64,000 nucleotides of DNA, taken from positions 2,956,001 through 3,020,000 of the forward strand of contig NZ_JAJNAY010000001.1 of NCBI RefSeq assembly GCF_021010565.1, read 5' to 3'. Shown here in pieces: positions 33,986 through 43,514 of the stretch (the first letter of the stretch is position 1; each line of letters begins with the position of its first letter). The notes under the pieces are model-generated. The model saw only the letters and a list, made by a program, of their open reading frames with translations. It did no database searches and was not told the DNA's origin. A program made the translations under genes and the position numbers. The DNA comes from Chryseobacterium turcicum. GTDB taxonomy: Bacteria > Bacteroidota > Bacteroidia > Flavobacteriales > Weeksellaceae.

Positions 33986-35293
33986 ATGGAATTAGAATCT
34001 ATTTATAAAAAACTGCAGATTCAGGATATGAATCAAATGCAGAAATCTACATACAAAACTTCCGAAAACAATACCGATGTTGTGTTGTTATCACCTACAG
34101 GATCAGGGAAAACGTTGGCTTTTCTCTTCCCTTTATTGAGAAATTTATCTAAAGAATCTACAGGAATTCAAGCTGTTATTTTGGTTCCAGCAAGAGAATT
34201 AGCTTTGCAGATTGAGCAGGTTTTTAAATCGATGGGGTCAGATTTTAAGGTGACGGTTTGCTATGGCGGTCATGATAAAAAAATTGAGGTTAATAATCTA
34301 AAGGAAGCTCCAGCGGTATTAATCGGAACTCCCGGAAGAATTGCCTATCATCTAAGAAATAAAAATCTTGATGTAAAAACAATTAAATATCTGGTTCTCG
34401 ATGAGTTTGATAAAGCCTTAGAATTTGGTTTTCACGATGATATGGAGTATATCATTGAAAATATGTACAACCTTTTTCAAAGAATTTTGACTTCAGCAAC
34501 TTCAATGGATGAAATTCCAAGTTTTACAGGTTTGAAAGACGAAAAAGTAATTGACTTCCTGAAAACCGGAGAAAACAAACCTGATATTCAATTAAAAAAG
34601 GTAATCACCACTTCTGAGGAAAAATTGGATACTTTATTTCACCTTATCTGTAAAATAGGAAATAAAAGAATGCTTATTTTCTGTAATCACAGAGAAGCAG
34701 TAGACCGTATTTCTGAGCTTTTGCGTGAAAAAGGTATTGACCGTGAAACGTTCCATGGCGGAATGGAACAAGACGAAAGAGAACGTGCATTATTGAAATT
34801 CAGAAACGACACCGCAAGAGTATTAATCACCACAGATTTGGCGGCAAGAGGTCTAGACATCCCAGAAGTAGAATCGATTGTGCATTATCAGCTTCCAACA
34901 ACTGAAGATGCTTTCATCCACCGAAACGGAAGAACAGCTAGGATGAACGCGAAAGGTTCTGTTTATTTAATTATGACTGAAACCGAAAAGTTCCCATTCA
35001 TCAGAAAAGACACTCCTGAAGAGTCTGTAACAGAATTTTCTACCGTTCCTAAAAACTCACCATTCCAGACGATTTACATCAGCGCCGGAAAAAAGGACAA
35101 GGTAAATAAAGTAGATATCGTAGGATATTTAATAAAAAAAGGGGAACTGCAGAAAGAAGATTTAGGTCTGATTGAAGTAAAAGACACCACTTCTTATGTA
35201 GCTGTTTCCAGAAATAAAGTAAGAGAATTACTTAAAAAACTAAGCACCGAGAAGCTAAAAGGTAAAAAAGTAAAAATGGAGGTTGCTTATTAA
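33986..35293 (+). CDS. DEAD-box RNA helicase (DEFD variant)
   Basis: A 435-residue helicase. Motifs in order: Q-motif region (NQMQKSTYK), motif I (LLSPTGSGKT), Ia (VPARELALQ), GG and TPGR (IGTPGR), motif II as DEFD (VLDEFDKAL) instead of DEAD, motif III SAT, then motifs IV-VI (MLIFCNHREAVDRI, LITTDLAARGLDIPEV, HRNGRTARM). It unwinds RNA using ATP and probably acts in ribosome assembly or RNA turnover. The DEFD variant occurs in this Bacteroidota group. A C-terminal extension (IYISAGKKDKVNKVDIVGYLIKKGELQKEDLG) resembles the RNA-binding DbpA-type domain. Confidence 0.9.
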   Translation: MELESIYKKLQIQDMNQMQKSTYKTSENNTDVVLLSPTGSGKTLAFLFPLLRNLSKESTGIQAVILVPARELALQIEQVFKSMGSDFKVTVCYGGHDKKIEVNNLKEAPAVLIGTPGRIAYHLRNKNLDVKTIKYLVLDEFDKALEFGFHDDMEYIIENMYNLFQRILTSATSMDEIPSFTGLKDEKVIDFLKTGENKPDIQLKKVITTSEEKLDTLFHLICKIGNKRMLIFCNHREAVDRISELLREKGIDRETFHGGMEQDERERALLKFRNDTARVLITTDLAARGLDIPEVESIVHYQLPTTEDAFIHRNGRTARMNAKGSVYLIMTETEKFPFIRKDTPEESVTEFSTVPKNSPFQTIYISAGKKDKVNKVDIVGYLIKKGELQKEDLGLIEVKDTTSYVAVSRNKVRELLKKLSTEKLKGKKVKMEVAY

Positions 35294-35330
35294 TTTGAGA
35301 TTGAGGCTAAGGTTGAGACTAAGAAAAATC

Positions 35331-35359
35331 AACCTTAACCTTAACCTTAACCTTAACCT
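35331..35359. repeat. Hexamer repeat AACCTT within a convergent-gene hairpin
   Basis: Almost five copies of AACCTT lie between the convergent helicase and SMP-30 genes. The preceding GGCTAAGGTTGA can pair with TCAACCTTAACC, so the stretch may double as a terminator. Confidence 0.75.
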
Positions 35360-36248
35360 ATTTCAATCCTGTTGTTTTCGTTGGTAAAATGTAAACTGAT
35401 TTTGAAGCAGTAATAAACAAAACATTATTCTTTTCGCCTCCGAAAGTTACATTTCCTGTCCAGTCTTCAGGAATTTTAACGTGATGTACTTTTTCACCTT
35501 GAGTATTAAAAACAGTGACCCCATCTCCTGTGATGTACAAATTCCCTTGTTTATCAAGCGTCATTCCGTCTGAACCCATCTCACAGAAAAGTTTCTTTTC
35601 AGACAATTTCCCTTCACCCAGAATATCATAAACATAGGTTTTTCCGGCATCAATATCTGAAACATAGAGTTTTTTCAACTTTACGCTTCCAATAATCCCA
35701 TTAGGCTGAACAAAAGTTTCCAGTTTTGAAATTTTACCGTTTTTATTTCTGTAATACAGATTTTTCTCAGGAATTTCTACTTTAAAATCTTGCCAATACT
35801 CTCTTTTATACAAAGGATCGGTGAAATAAATTCCACCATTACCATCTAACCAAAGGTCATTGGGGCCATTTAATCGTTTTCCTTCAAAACCTTTAGATAA
35901 AACCTCAACCGACTTATCTTTACCAATTTTCCAAATCTCACCTTCATTGTCTGAACACGTAATCAGATGATCATTTTCATCGAAATAAGTTCCGTTAGCT
36001 CGACCTGTTTTATCTAAAAACAAGGATACTTTATTGGTTTTCCAATCCCAGAAATAAATCTTATCGTTGGGTTGGTCTGTAAAATAAACATTTCCGGCTT
36101 TATCTGCGGCAGGACCTTCGGTAAATGAAAATTGGCTGGATATTAATTGCGGTTCGGCATTTTCAAGCATAGCATTATAATTTGTTGACTGGCAACTGGT
36201 CAATGCCAAAAGCAAACCAACAAGACCTGCATTCAATATATTTTTCAT
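35358..36248 (-). CDS. SMP-30/gluconolactonase family lipoprotein
   Basis: A 296-residue lipoprotein with lipobox LTSC (Cys19). The six-bladed propeller of the SMP-30/LRE family is visible: FTEGPAADKAGNVYFTDQPNDKIYFWD, GKRLNGPNDLWLDGNGGIYFTDPLY, FVQPNGIIGSVKLKKLYVSDIDAGKTYVYD, and SDGMTLDKQGNLYITGDGVTVFN. Conserved Glu, Asn and Asp metal ligands (EGP, NGPND, SDG) are present. It likely hydrolyses a sugar lactone in the periplasm. Exact substrate unknown. Confidence 0.85.
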   Translation of the reverse strand: MKNILNAGLVGLLLALTSCQSTNYNAMLENAEPQLISSQFSFTEGPAADKAGNVYFTDQPNDKIYFWDWKTNKVSLFLDKTGRANGTYFDENDHLITCSDNEGEIWKIGKDKSVEVLSKGFEGKRLNGPNDLWLDGNGGIYFTDPLYKREYWQDFKVEIPEKNLYYRNKNGKISKLETFVQPNGIIGSVKLKKLYVSDIDAGKTYVYDILGEGKLSEKKLFCEMGSDGMTLDKQGNLYITGDGVTVFNTQGEKVHHVKIPEDWTGNVTFGGEKNNVLFITASKSVYILPTKTTGLK

Positions 36249-36504
36249 TTCTATAAATTTAAGGCATACAATTTACGATTTGTAGAAAGCTTCCCCCAAT
36301 TTAAATGAGCAATTATTTAGTTTAAGTAAAAATAACAGAATGTCTCATCTGTCCTATTCTATAAGTATATAATATTATTTATTAAAACTTAAAATTAAGA
36401 GCTTTGTACCATCATTTATTAAGGACTATTTAGTCTGAATATTATTTCAGAATTGATTCATTAGTCATCTAAAAAAGTCCTTTTTATTAAATAAAATTCA
36501 AAAG

Positions 36505-37947
36505 ATGAGCATTCAGCAGGGAAATATAAAAATTCCGGGAAGTGATGGGGAAGCGTTCAGAGATTCTGTAGGAACAATGGACGATACAGGAAAGCGAAAA
36601 TGGGTATTTCCAAGAAAACCAAAAGGTAAATTTACCAATTACAGAGATTATACAAGTTATGTCTTATTAGCGTTATTTTTTGGAATTCCATTTTTAAAAA
36701 TCAATAATAATCCGTTTCTATTAATCAATCTTATCGATAGAAAATTTTTTATTCTGGGGCAATCTTTCTACCTGCAGGATTTTTTCATTTTAGCTTTGGG
36801 AGCGGTGATTTCTGTTATTTTTGTCATGCTTTTCACTGTCGTTTTCGGAAGAATATTTTGTGGATGGCTGTGTCCGCAAACCGTTTTCATGGAAATGGTT
36901 TTCCGTAAAATAGAATATTGGATTGAAGGTGACCGTAACAAACAAATGAAACTCGCCAGACAGAGTTGGGATTCTGAGAAAATAAGAAAGAGACTTTTAA
37001 AATGGTCAGTTTTCTTTATGACGTCAGTGATTATCTCCCACTTTATGTTTATGTACATTGTTGGATATGAAAACATTTTTAAAATCATTCAGGAAGGACC
37101 AGTAGAACATCCTTTGCATTTTACGGCAATGCTTTCTTTTTCATTAGTCTTTTATTTTGTTTTTGCCTGGTTGCGTGAGCAGGTTTGCACCTTAATCTGT
37201 CCTTATGGAAGACTGCAAGGCGTACTAATAGACAAGCAAACCATCAATGTCTATTACGATACAAAAAGAGGAGAAGGTCGCGCCAAATGGAGAAACGGAG
37301 AAGACAGAAAATCTTTAGGAAAAGGTGACTGTATTGATTGTGGACAATGCGTAGTCGTTTGCCCTACAGGAATTGACATCAGAAACGGTCAGCAATTAGA
37401 ATGTGTCAACTGTACTGCCTGTATCGACGCTTGTGATGAGGTCATGGTAAAAGTGGGTTTACCTACTGGATTGGTACGCTATGCCACAGAAGCAGAAATT
37501 GAAACCGGAAAAAAACTCGGGATAACTTCAAGGATGCTCATCACTACAATATTTTTGGGATTATTGATTGGGTTTTTAGGGTATTTATTAAACGACAGAG
37601 GTTCTATGGAAGCAAAATTTATAAAGCCGGCCGGCTCAACATTTTTCGTGAGAGACGGAAAAATCATCAATAATTTCACCTATACTTTTTTAAATAAAAC
37701 GAATGAGAAAAAAGTAATTACAATAAAAGTAACGCATCCCAATCATGCCGAAATTATCTCTTCAGGCCCGAGCAAAATCACTTTAAAAGGTGACCAGATT
37801 CTTAAAGGTTCTATCAGTATTGCTTTCCCTGAAAATGAAATAAAATCGGCCAAACAAAATATAACATTTGTTGTTTTAGATGATAAAAATGAAGTTTTAG
37901 ATACTTTTGAAACAACTTTTGAAGGACCTTTTAAGCTTACATTGTAA
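36505..37947 (+). CDS. ccoG: Cytochrome c oxidase accessory protein CcoG
   Basis: A 480-residue membrane protein. It has about five transmembrane helices, the motif CGWLCPQTVFMEMVFRKIEYWIEGD, CPYGRLQGVL, and a double [4Fe-4S] ferredoxin module (CIDCGQCVVVCPTGIDIRNGQQLECVNCTACIDACDEV). The C-terminal Ig-like domain (NFTYTFLNKTNEKKVITIKV) is typical of CcoG/RdxA. It takes part in assembly of the cbb3 oxidase, probably reducing copper for CcoNOPQ. The ccoNOP genes are not in this window. Confidence 0.9.
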   Translation: MSIQQGNIKIPGSDGEAFRDSVGTMDDTGKRKWVFPRKPKGKFTNYRDYTSYVLLALFFGIPFLKINNNPFLLINLIDRKFFILGQSFYLQDFFILALGAVISVIFVMLFTVVFGRIFCGWLCPQTVFMEMVFRKIEYWIEGDRNKQMKLARQSWDSEKIRKRLLKWSVFFMTSVIISHFMFMYIVGYENIFKIIQEGPVEHPLHFTAMLSFSLVFYFVFAWLREQVCTLICPYGRLQGVLIDKQTINVYYDTKRGEGRAKWRNGEDRKSLGKGDCIDCGQCVVVCPTGIDIRNGQQLECVNCTACIDACDEVMVKVGLPTGLVRYATEAEIETGKKLGITSRMLITTIFLGLLIGFLGYLLNDRGSMEAKFIKPAGSTFFVRDGKIINNFTYTFLNKTNEKKVITIKVTHPNHAEIISSGPSKITLKGDQILKGSISIAFPENEIKSAKQNITFVVLDDKNEVLDTFETTFEGPFKLTL

Positions 37948-37952
37948 AAGTA

Positions 37953-38831
37953 TCAATGTTTATGGTCTTTAATAAACTGCGAGGGTGTAATCCCTGTATT
38001 TTTCCGAAATATCCTCGCAAAATAAGAATACTCTTCATATCCTAATCTGAAAGCAATTTCTACAAGACCTTCATCAAGATAAATCAGCATTCTTTTGGCT
38101 TCCAGAATTACTCTTTCAGTGATAATTTCTGAAGCTGTTTTTTGCATAACGGTTTGAGTAATTCTGTTGAGGTGTTTTGCCGAAATTTTTAGTTGTGAAG
38201 CATAATAAGAAATCGATTTTTGAGAAGTAAAAGATTCTTCAAGTAAGTTTTCAAAATCCTGATAATGCTTAAAATAAGACACACTTCCCGCTAACGCATT
38301 TTCATCTTCTTTAGAAAACGCTCTTGCTGAATGAATGTAAATTTGAGAAATAAGAGAAAGAATAAAACCTTGCTTCATCACATTCTGAGCTTGATGTTCA
38401 CTTCCAATAGCTTCAAAAAGATGAATCATATTCATTAATTCCTCTGATTGAAGCTGAAGCTTTCTAGGAAAACTTGGAGAATTAAAAAACGGAAAATTTT
38501 TCAGTTTTTGGTTGACGTAATGCATTTCATAATAAGGCTGAGAAAAAAAGAAAATGTAGCCATCAGTATCCGGAGAAAGCTCCCAACTGTGCACCTGTCC
38601 CGGAGAAAGAAAAAACAAACTTCCTTCAGAAACATCATATTTTTGAAAATCTATCTCATGAATCCCTGTTCCTTTCGTAAAAATAACGGTGACATAAAAA
38701 TCGTGACGATGTGGTTTCTCGATGTGTTTATGACTTGAAACCAAATGATTTTTCAGCGTATTAAAGTAAAAATCCGGAGCGTTTTTCTCTGACTGAAAAA
38801 GATTGATATGCAATACCGAGATAGAATTCAT
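37953..38831 (-). CDS. AraC family transcriptional regulator
   Basis: A 292-residue regulator. The N-terminal cupin (residues 30-110) has KPHRHDFYVTVIFTKGTGIHEIDFQKYDVSEGSLFFLSPGQVHSW, typical of small-ligand sensing. The C-terminal AraC DNA-binding domain (about residues 195-290) shows two helix-turn-helix motifs ending GLVEIAFRLGYEEYSYFARIFRKNTGITPSQF. It is convergent with ccoG, with only 5 bases between stops. Target genes are unknown. Confidence 0.88.
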   Translation of the reverse strand: MNSISVLHINLFQSEKNAPDFYFNTLKNHLVSSHKHIEKPHRHDFYVTVIFTKGTGIHEIDFQKYDVSEGSLFFLSPGQVHSWELSPDTDGYIFFFSQPYYEMHYVNQKLKNFPFFNSPSFPRKLQLQSEELMNMIHLFEAIGSEHQAQNVMKQGFILSLISQIYIHSARAFSKEDENALAGSVSYFKHYQDFENLLEESFTSQKSISYYASQLKISAKHLNRITQTVMQKTASEIITERVILEAKRMLIYLDEGLVEIAFRLGYEEYSYFARIFRKNTGITPSQFIKDHKH

Positions 38832-38894
38832 CCTGATTGATTAAGTTTGAAAGAGAACAAAAATACGCTTAACCTGCACATTTTACAACGTGTA

Positions 38895-38927
38895 TTTGTA
38901 CTAAAGCTTAAAAAATATTTATCTTTG
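38895..38927 (+). promoter_or_regulatory. Consensus flavobacterial promoter of the MerR gene
   Basis: TTTG at 38895-38898, a 21-base spacer, then an exact TATCTTTG at 38920-38927, 18 bases upstream of the ATG at 38946. Confidence 0.75.
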
Positions 38928-38945
38928 AGTTTTTAGGATTTTATA

Positions 38946-39290
38946 ATGAAGACAAATTTACCCGACAAACTGTATTATTCGATAGGAGAAGTTGCAAAAG
39001 CATTCGATGTAAACGCTTCATTGATAAGATATTGGGAACAGGAATTCCCCATCATCAAACCTAAAAAAAACAAAAAAGGAAACCGCTACTTCACTCCGGA
39101 TGACATCAAAAACCTGAAAATCATTTATCATTTGGTAAAAGAAAAAGGATACACACTTGACGGAGCGAAAATAGCACTCACCACAAATTCAAAAATTTCT
39201 GAAACGGTGACCTTAATCGACCGTTTAGAATTTGTAAAGGCAGAATTACTTAAACTAAAAGATTCTTTGGTAGAAAAAGATTCTGAATAA
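38946..39290 (+). CDS. MerR family transcriptional regulator
   Basis: A 114-residue regulator with an N-terminal MerR helix-turn-helix (YYSIGEVAKAFDVNASLIRYWEQEFPIIKPKKNKKGNRYFTPDDIKNLKIIYHLVKEKGYTLDGAKIAL). A short coiled-coil dimerisation helix follows (LIDRLEFVKAELLKLKDSL). The effector domain is absent, and with no Cys cluster metal sensing is unlikely. It is followed 15 bases later by a small membrane-protein gene, probably co-transcribed. Confidence 0.88.
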   Translation: MKTNLPDKLYYSIGEVAKAFDVNASLIRYWEQEFPIIKPKKNKKGNRYFTPDDIKNLKIIYHLVKEKGYTLDGAKIALTTNSKISETVTLIDRLEFVKAELLKLKDSLVEKDSE

Positions 39291-39305
39291 AAATGTAATT
39301 TAAAA

Positions 39306-39476
39306 ATGATTAAAGTAAAACACCGAAAACATTTAAAAACTCTGGCTGGAGTCTCATTATTTCTTATAATTTTGGGAGCTTTTTTTAATGTGAACACCTA
39401 CTTAATGGCCGCTTTGATTGGAATTTTTGTAGTGTCGATTTTCCAAATTTTGAATCACAAAAAAAATGGTTCTTAA
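39306..39476 (+). CDS. Small membrane protein (56 residues) downstream of MerR
   Basis: The ATG at 39306 opens a 56-residue frame ending in TAA at 39474-39476. It has a basic N-terminus (MIKVKHRKHLK) and two short hydrophobic segments (VSLFLIILGAFFNV, LMAALIGIFVVSIFQIL) separated by NTY. Fifteen bases separate it from the MerR gene, so they probably share the promoter at 38895. Family not recognised. Confidence 0.6.
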   Translation: MIKVKHRKHLKTLAGVSLFLIILGAFFNVNTYLMAALIGIFVVSIFQILNHKKNGS

Positions 39477-39744
39477 GTTTTTTTGTACTAATAAACCCAC
39501 AATCAATTCAAAAACTTTCTAAGATATTGGCTTTATTGAATTAAAATTAACGGATTTTTTTGTAGAAAAGAATTCAGAACAAATCTATTTCCCCAAAAAA
39601 GCAAGTACGCCTTACAATTCACTGTAAAACAAATATTTAATTATTATTTTTTCATTTTATAAGCCTATGAATTAAATTAATTCATAACTTTATTGTATTC
39701 TGATTTCGGTAAATCGAAGTCAACCAAAACATAAATACACAACG

Positions 39745-41049
39745 ATGAAAAAAAATTACTATCAAAAGATGGGAGTTTTGGGAATACTCCTTCTTACGCT
39801 CACCATATTTCAAAATTACACGGATAAAAGTGAAATAAAATTTCCCGAACTTACTTTTATTTCTGAAAATCTACCTGCAGAATCACTTTCTGATTTTAAT
39901 CCCAACGATTTAGATGAAACTCAATGGCAAAAGCTCGGATTTTCAGAAAAACAAACCGCGACAATTTTAAAATACAAGAAAATTGTCGGTGGAAAATTTC
40001 TTTCCAAAGAGCAACTCAAAAAATGTTATGCTATTTCGGAAGAAAAATATTCTCAGTTGAATTCTTTTATTTTATTGCCTGAAACCAATTCTGAAGCGAA
40101 AGGAAATTCAGGTTTTAAAAGTTATGAAAAGAAATCTTTAAACATCACAAGGAAATTTAATCCTGACCAACTTTCACAAGCAGATTGGGAAAACATGGGA
40201 TTTTCTGAAAAACAAGCCGCTGCTATTCTGAAATATAAAAATTATTTAGGCGGAAGTTTTGTGAGTAAAGAAAAGTTCAAAGAATGCTTTATCATTAATG
40301 AAGAAAACTATACGAAACTTGAACCTTATTTAATTCTTCCCGCAAAAACTCCAGCGAATTTTAATGCGTATGCTGGAAAATCGAATTCGTTTAAAACTAA
40401 AACCGTACAAACCAACTTTGACCCGAATACTTTGGATGTAAATGGCTGGATGGCCTTAGGCTTTTCTGAAAAACAAGCCAATGTCATCGTCAATTACCGT
40501 GACAGAAACCTTAAAGGAAGTTTTAAAAATTTAGAAGATATTAAAAACTGTTTTGTCATTTCGGCAGAAAAGTTTGAAGAATTAAAGCCTTTTATCAAAC
40601 TGAACGTTTCTACAATGGCTAAAAATTCTGACGAGAAAAAGCCTGAACCCAAACAAGATAAAACTGATTTTTCAAAAACAGATATGAATTCTATTACATT
40701 CAAACAGCTTTTAGAGTTTGGTTTGGATGAAAAAAGTGCCGGTTCAATGATTGGTTTCAGAAAAAAACTGGGCGGATTTATGACCAAAGAACAGATTTTA
40801 GAAACTTATAATATCGATAAAGATTTGGTACAAAAATTATTAAGCATTGCTCCACTCGATAATTCAAAAGTTGAGCGACATACTTTGGTTGATGCACCTG
40901 AAGAATGGCTTAAAAACCATCCATATTTTAAATATTCTGCCGATAAAATTATTTATTACAGAATCAGCAATCCCGATGATAAAAAAATCTGGAAATTATT
41001 GAAAACCAAGCCAGAATATGAAGCGAGGATGAGACTTTATTTAAAGTAG
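39745..41049 (+). CDS. Protein with four helix-hairpin-helix (ComEA-like) repeats
   Basis: A 434-residue protein with an N-terminal hydrophobic segment (residues 8-23, GVLGILLLTLTIFQ) that acts as a signal or anchor. Four copies of an approximately 65-residue helix-hairpin-helix unit follow. They are marked by WQKLGFSEKQTATILKYKKIVGGKF, WENMGFSEKQAAAILKYKNYLGGSF, WMALGFSEKQANVIVNYRD and FGLDEKSAGSMIGFRKKLGGF, each followed by a Lys-Glu (KEQLKKCYAIS) loop. The repeats resemble ComEA, which binds DNA during uptake, but the overall architecture is longer. Role in DNA binding at the cell surface is an inference. Confidence 0.8.
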   Translation: MKKNYYQKMGVLGILLLTLTIFQNYTDKSEIKFPELTFISENLPAESLSDFNPNDLDETQWQKLGFSEKQTATILKYKKIVGGKFLSKEQLKKCYAISEEKYSQLNSFILLPETNSEAKGNSGFKSYEKKSLNITRKFNPDQLSQADWENMGFSEKQAAAILKYKNYLGGSFVSKEKFKECFIINEENYTKLEPYLILPAKTPANFNAYAGKSNSFKTKTVQTNFDPNTLDVNGWMALGFSEKQANVIVNYRDRNLKGSFKNLEDIKNCFVISAEKFEELKPFIKLNVSTMAKNSDEKKPEPKQDKTDFSKTDMNSITFKQLLEFGLDEKSAGSMIGFRKKLGGFMTKEQILETYNIDKDLVQKLLSIAPLDNSKVERHTLVDAPEEWLKNHPYFKYSADKIIYYRISNPDDKKIWKLLKTKPEYEARMRLYLK

Positions 41050-41059
41050 GACGCTGGAA

Positions 41060-41170
41060 GTTAGATGCTGGAAGTCCGACAAGTGCCATTTTCTTAGGCA
41101 GTCAAAACTTTCACTATTTGGACAATGTCTGATTTGATGGCTAAATAAACTTCCAACTTCAGACATCCAT
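41060..41170. repeat. Imperfect inverted repeat between HhH and topB genes, part of a dispersed family
   Basis: GCTGGAAGTTAGATGCTGGAAG and ATCCATCTTCCAGC are complementary in part, giving a weak hairpin between the two convergent genes. CTAAATAAACTTCCAACTTCAG is repeated near 48648-48690 as CTAAATAAACATCCAACTCCAA, so this is a dispersed intergenic sequence. Confidence 0.55.
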
Positions 41171-41183
41171 CTTCCAGCTTTAA

Positions 41184-43307
41184 TTATACTAAAACTGTCA
41201 TAAATTCAGGCGATAGAGAAACAATTCCTTCTGTTAAACTTTCGGGATGTGCTGTGAAGCCTTTTAATTTGGAGGTTTTTCCTTTTAAAACTAAATCCAT
41301 CAATTGTTTATCGGAAAGTTTTTTACCGAAAATATCAAATGAAACTTTAAAGCCGCAGTTTTTAAAATCGGAACATCCGATTGCGGTTTTTCCTTTCATC
41401 AAATTGTGTGTTTTACATTTCGGGCATTGAGTTTCTTCCCACGACTGTAATTCTTTTTTTACAGCAGGTTCACGCTTTTTCTTTTCTTTTACTTCTTCCT
41501 TTTCTTCATGCAAAGTGAATACTTTTGCTTTTCCATCTACGACTTTTTTGGTGAGCTCGGTCACCATTTGTATCAATTCATCTTTAAACTGGTTGGCTTC
41601 GTATTCTCCGCTTTCAATTTTACGAAGTTTTAATTCCCACTCCCCTGTTAGTTCGGGGCTTTTCAGCAATTCATCTTCGATGGTATCGATTAACTGAATG
41701 CCGGTTTGGGTAGCAATCAAATTTTTTCTTTTCTTCTCAATATATTTTCGCTTGAAAAGTGTTTCGATAATATTGGCACGGGTCGAAGGTCTTCCGATTC
41801 CGTTATTTTTCAGCATTTCACGAAGTTCATCATCATCCACTTGCTTTCCGGCAGTTTCCATCGCTCGAAGTAATGTTGCTTCCGTGTAAGGTTTTGGCGG
41901 TGAAGTTTTCCCCTGATGAATCATCGGGTCGTGAGGTCCTGTTTCCCCCACTTTAAACTCAGGAATCGTCTGTTCTTCTTCCTTATCTTTTTCTTTATCG
42001 GTCGGTTCTTCTTTGGCATCTTTTGCATAAACAGCTCTCCAACCCGGTTCGAGAATCTGTCTTCCGCTTGTTTTAAAGGGAATTGTTCCTACCTGAGCCT
42101 CAACCAGAGTATTAGAAATTTTACATTCAGGATAAAAAACGGCAATAAAACGTTTCGCAATCAAATCATAAATGAGTTTTTCTTCTCTCATTAAACTTTG
42201 AGAAGGCGGAATTTCGGTCGGAATAATTGCATGGTGGTCGGTTACTTTTGCATCATCAAATACCGTTTTAGATTTTGGAATCGGTTCTTCCAATAAAGGC
42301 GAAATTAAATCCTTATAAATAACCATACTTTGAAGAATACCTCCAATTTTCGGATACAAACTTTCTGATAGATACGTCGTATCAACACGAGGATACGTAA
42401 CATGTTTTTTCTCGTAAAGACTCTGAATATATTTTAAGGTGCTGTCTGCAGAATATCCGTATTTTTTGTTGGCTTCCACCTGAAGTCCGGTCAAATCAAA
42501 CAATCTCGGATTTTTTTCTTTTCCCTCTTTAATTTCAAATGAAACAATCTCAAAAGGATTTACTTTCAGATATTCCAAACCTTTTTCGGCACGTTCTAAC
42601 GTTTTGAGACGGTCAATCGCAGCATTGAAAATTACATCACGATATTTGGTTTTCAATTCCCAATATTCTTCGGTTGAAAATGCTTCAATTTCTTTCTGAC
42701 GTTGAACAAGCATTGCCAAAGTTGGAGTCTGCACTCTTCCAATGGATAAAACCGCTTTATTTCCACCAAATTTTTTGGTAAAAAGACGTGTTGCATTAAT
42801 TCCCAATAACCAGTCTCCTATCGCTCTTGCATTTCCTGCGAGATAAAGATTTTTGTAATCTTCGGCAGGTTTTAATTTTTGAAAACCTTCTTTAATCGCT
42901 TCTTCCGTCAACGATGAAATCCATAAACGTTGTACCGGTTTATCGCATTTTGCTTTTTGCAAAACCCAACGCTGAATAAGCTCTCCTTCCTGACCAGCAT
43001 CCCCGCAATTGATAACCTCATCACATTCGGCTACCAATCTTTCGATGACTTTAAACTGATTTTCAACCCCTTTATTCGGAATTAATTTGATACCGAAACT
43101 TTGGGGAATAATCGGCAGTAAAAATAAATTCCAAGATTTGTATTGCGGGCCGTAATCGTGAGGTTCTTTTAGGGTACAAAGATGTCCGAAAGTCCATGTC
43201 ACACAATAGCCGTTTCCTTCCATATAGCCTTGTTTAGGCATAGTTGCGCCCAATACTTTAGCAATATCTCTGGCAACACTGGGTTTTTCGGCAATACAAA
43301 GTTTCAT
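41184..43307 (-). CDS. topB: DNA topoisomerase III
   Basis: The start is the ATG at 43307 (MKLCIAEKPSVARDIAKVLGA). An upstream in-frame codon would add 19 residues without homology. The product of 707 residues is a type IA topoisomerase: TOPRIM start LCIAEKPSVA, DAGQEGELIQRW, then GRVQTPTLAMLVQRQ and the catalytic Tyr region THVTYPRVDTTYLSE (Tyr in TYPRVDT). The C-terminal part has zinc-ribbon Cys pairs (CPKCKTHNLMKGKTAIGCSDFKNCGF). It relaxes and decatenates DNA. Confidence 0.93.
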   Translation of the reverse strand: MKLCIAEKPSVARDIAKVLGATMPKQGYMEGNGYCVTWTFGHLCTLKEPHDYGPQYKSWNLFLLPIIPQSFGIKLIPNKGVENQFKVIERLVAECDEVINCGDAGQEGELIQRWVLQKAKCDKPVQRLWISSLTEEAIKEGFQKLKPAEDYKNLYLAGNARAIGDWLLGINATRLFTKKFGGNKAVLSIGRVQTPTLAMLVQRQKEIEAFSTEEYWELKTKYRDVIFNAAIDRLKTLERAEKGLEYLKVNPFEIVSFEIKEGKEKNPRLFDLTGLQVEANKKYGYSADSTLKYIQSLYEKKHVTYPRVDTTYLSESLYPKIGGILQSMVIYKDLISPLLEEPIPKSKTVFDDAKVTDHHAIIPTEIPPSQSLMREEKLIYDLIAKRFIAVFYPECKISNTLVEAQVGTIPFKTSGRQILEPGWRAVYAKDAKEEPTDKEKDKEEEQTIPEFKVGETGPHDPMIHQGKTSPPKPYTEATLLRAMETAGKQVDDDELREMLKNNGIGRPSTRANIIETLFKRKYIEKKRKNLIATQTGIQLIDTIEDELLKSPELTGEWELKLRKIESGEYEANQFKDELIQMVTELTKKVVDGKAKVFTLHEEKEEVKEKKKREPAVKKELQSWEETQCPKCKTHNLMKGKTAIGCSDFKNCGFKVSFDIFGKKLSDKQLMDLVLKGKTSKLKGFTAHPESLTEGIVSLSPEFMTVLV

Positions 43308-43514
43308 GAATTTTCGGGATTTTTGAAGAAGGACAAAAGTCGGGATTTTTTTTGGATTTCCCAATTTAGTTGAAATTTAACTCATACTCTTTTTTAACTG
43401 CAAAAGAGACATAAAATTTAATCGAGAAATTCAAATAATAGATATTGAATTTTATAAAATCTTTCGAACTCTTTGATGTTTTCTAATTTTATGTTTGAAA
43501 TTAACATATCATTA

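Noticed and set aside
43182..43373. Plus-strand 63-residue frame antisense to the start of topB
   Set aside because: It is a shadow frame of the real topoisomerase gene.
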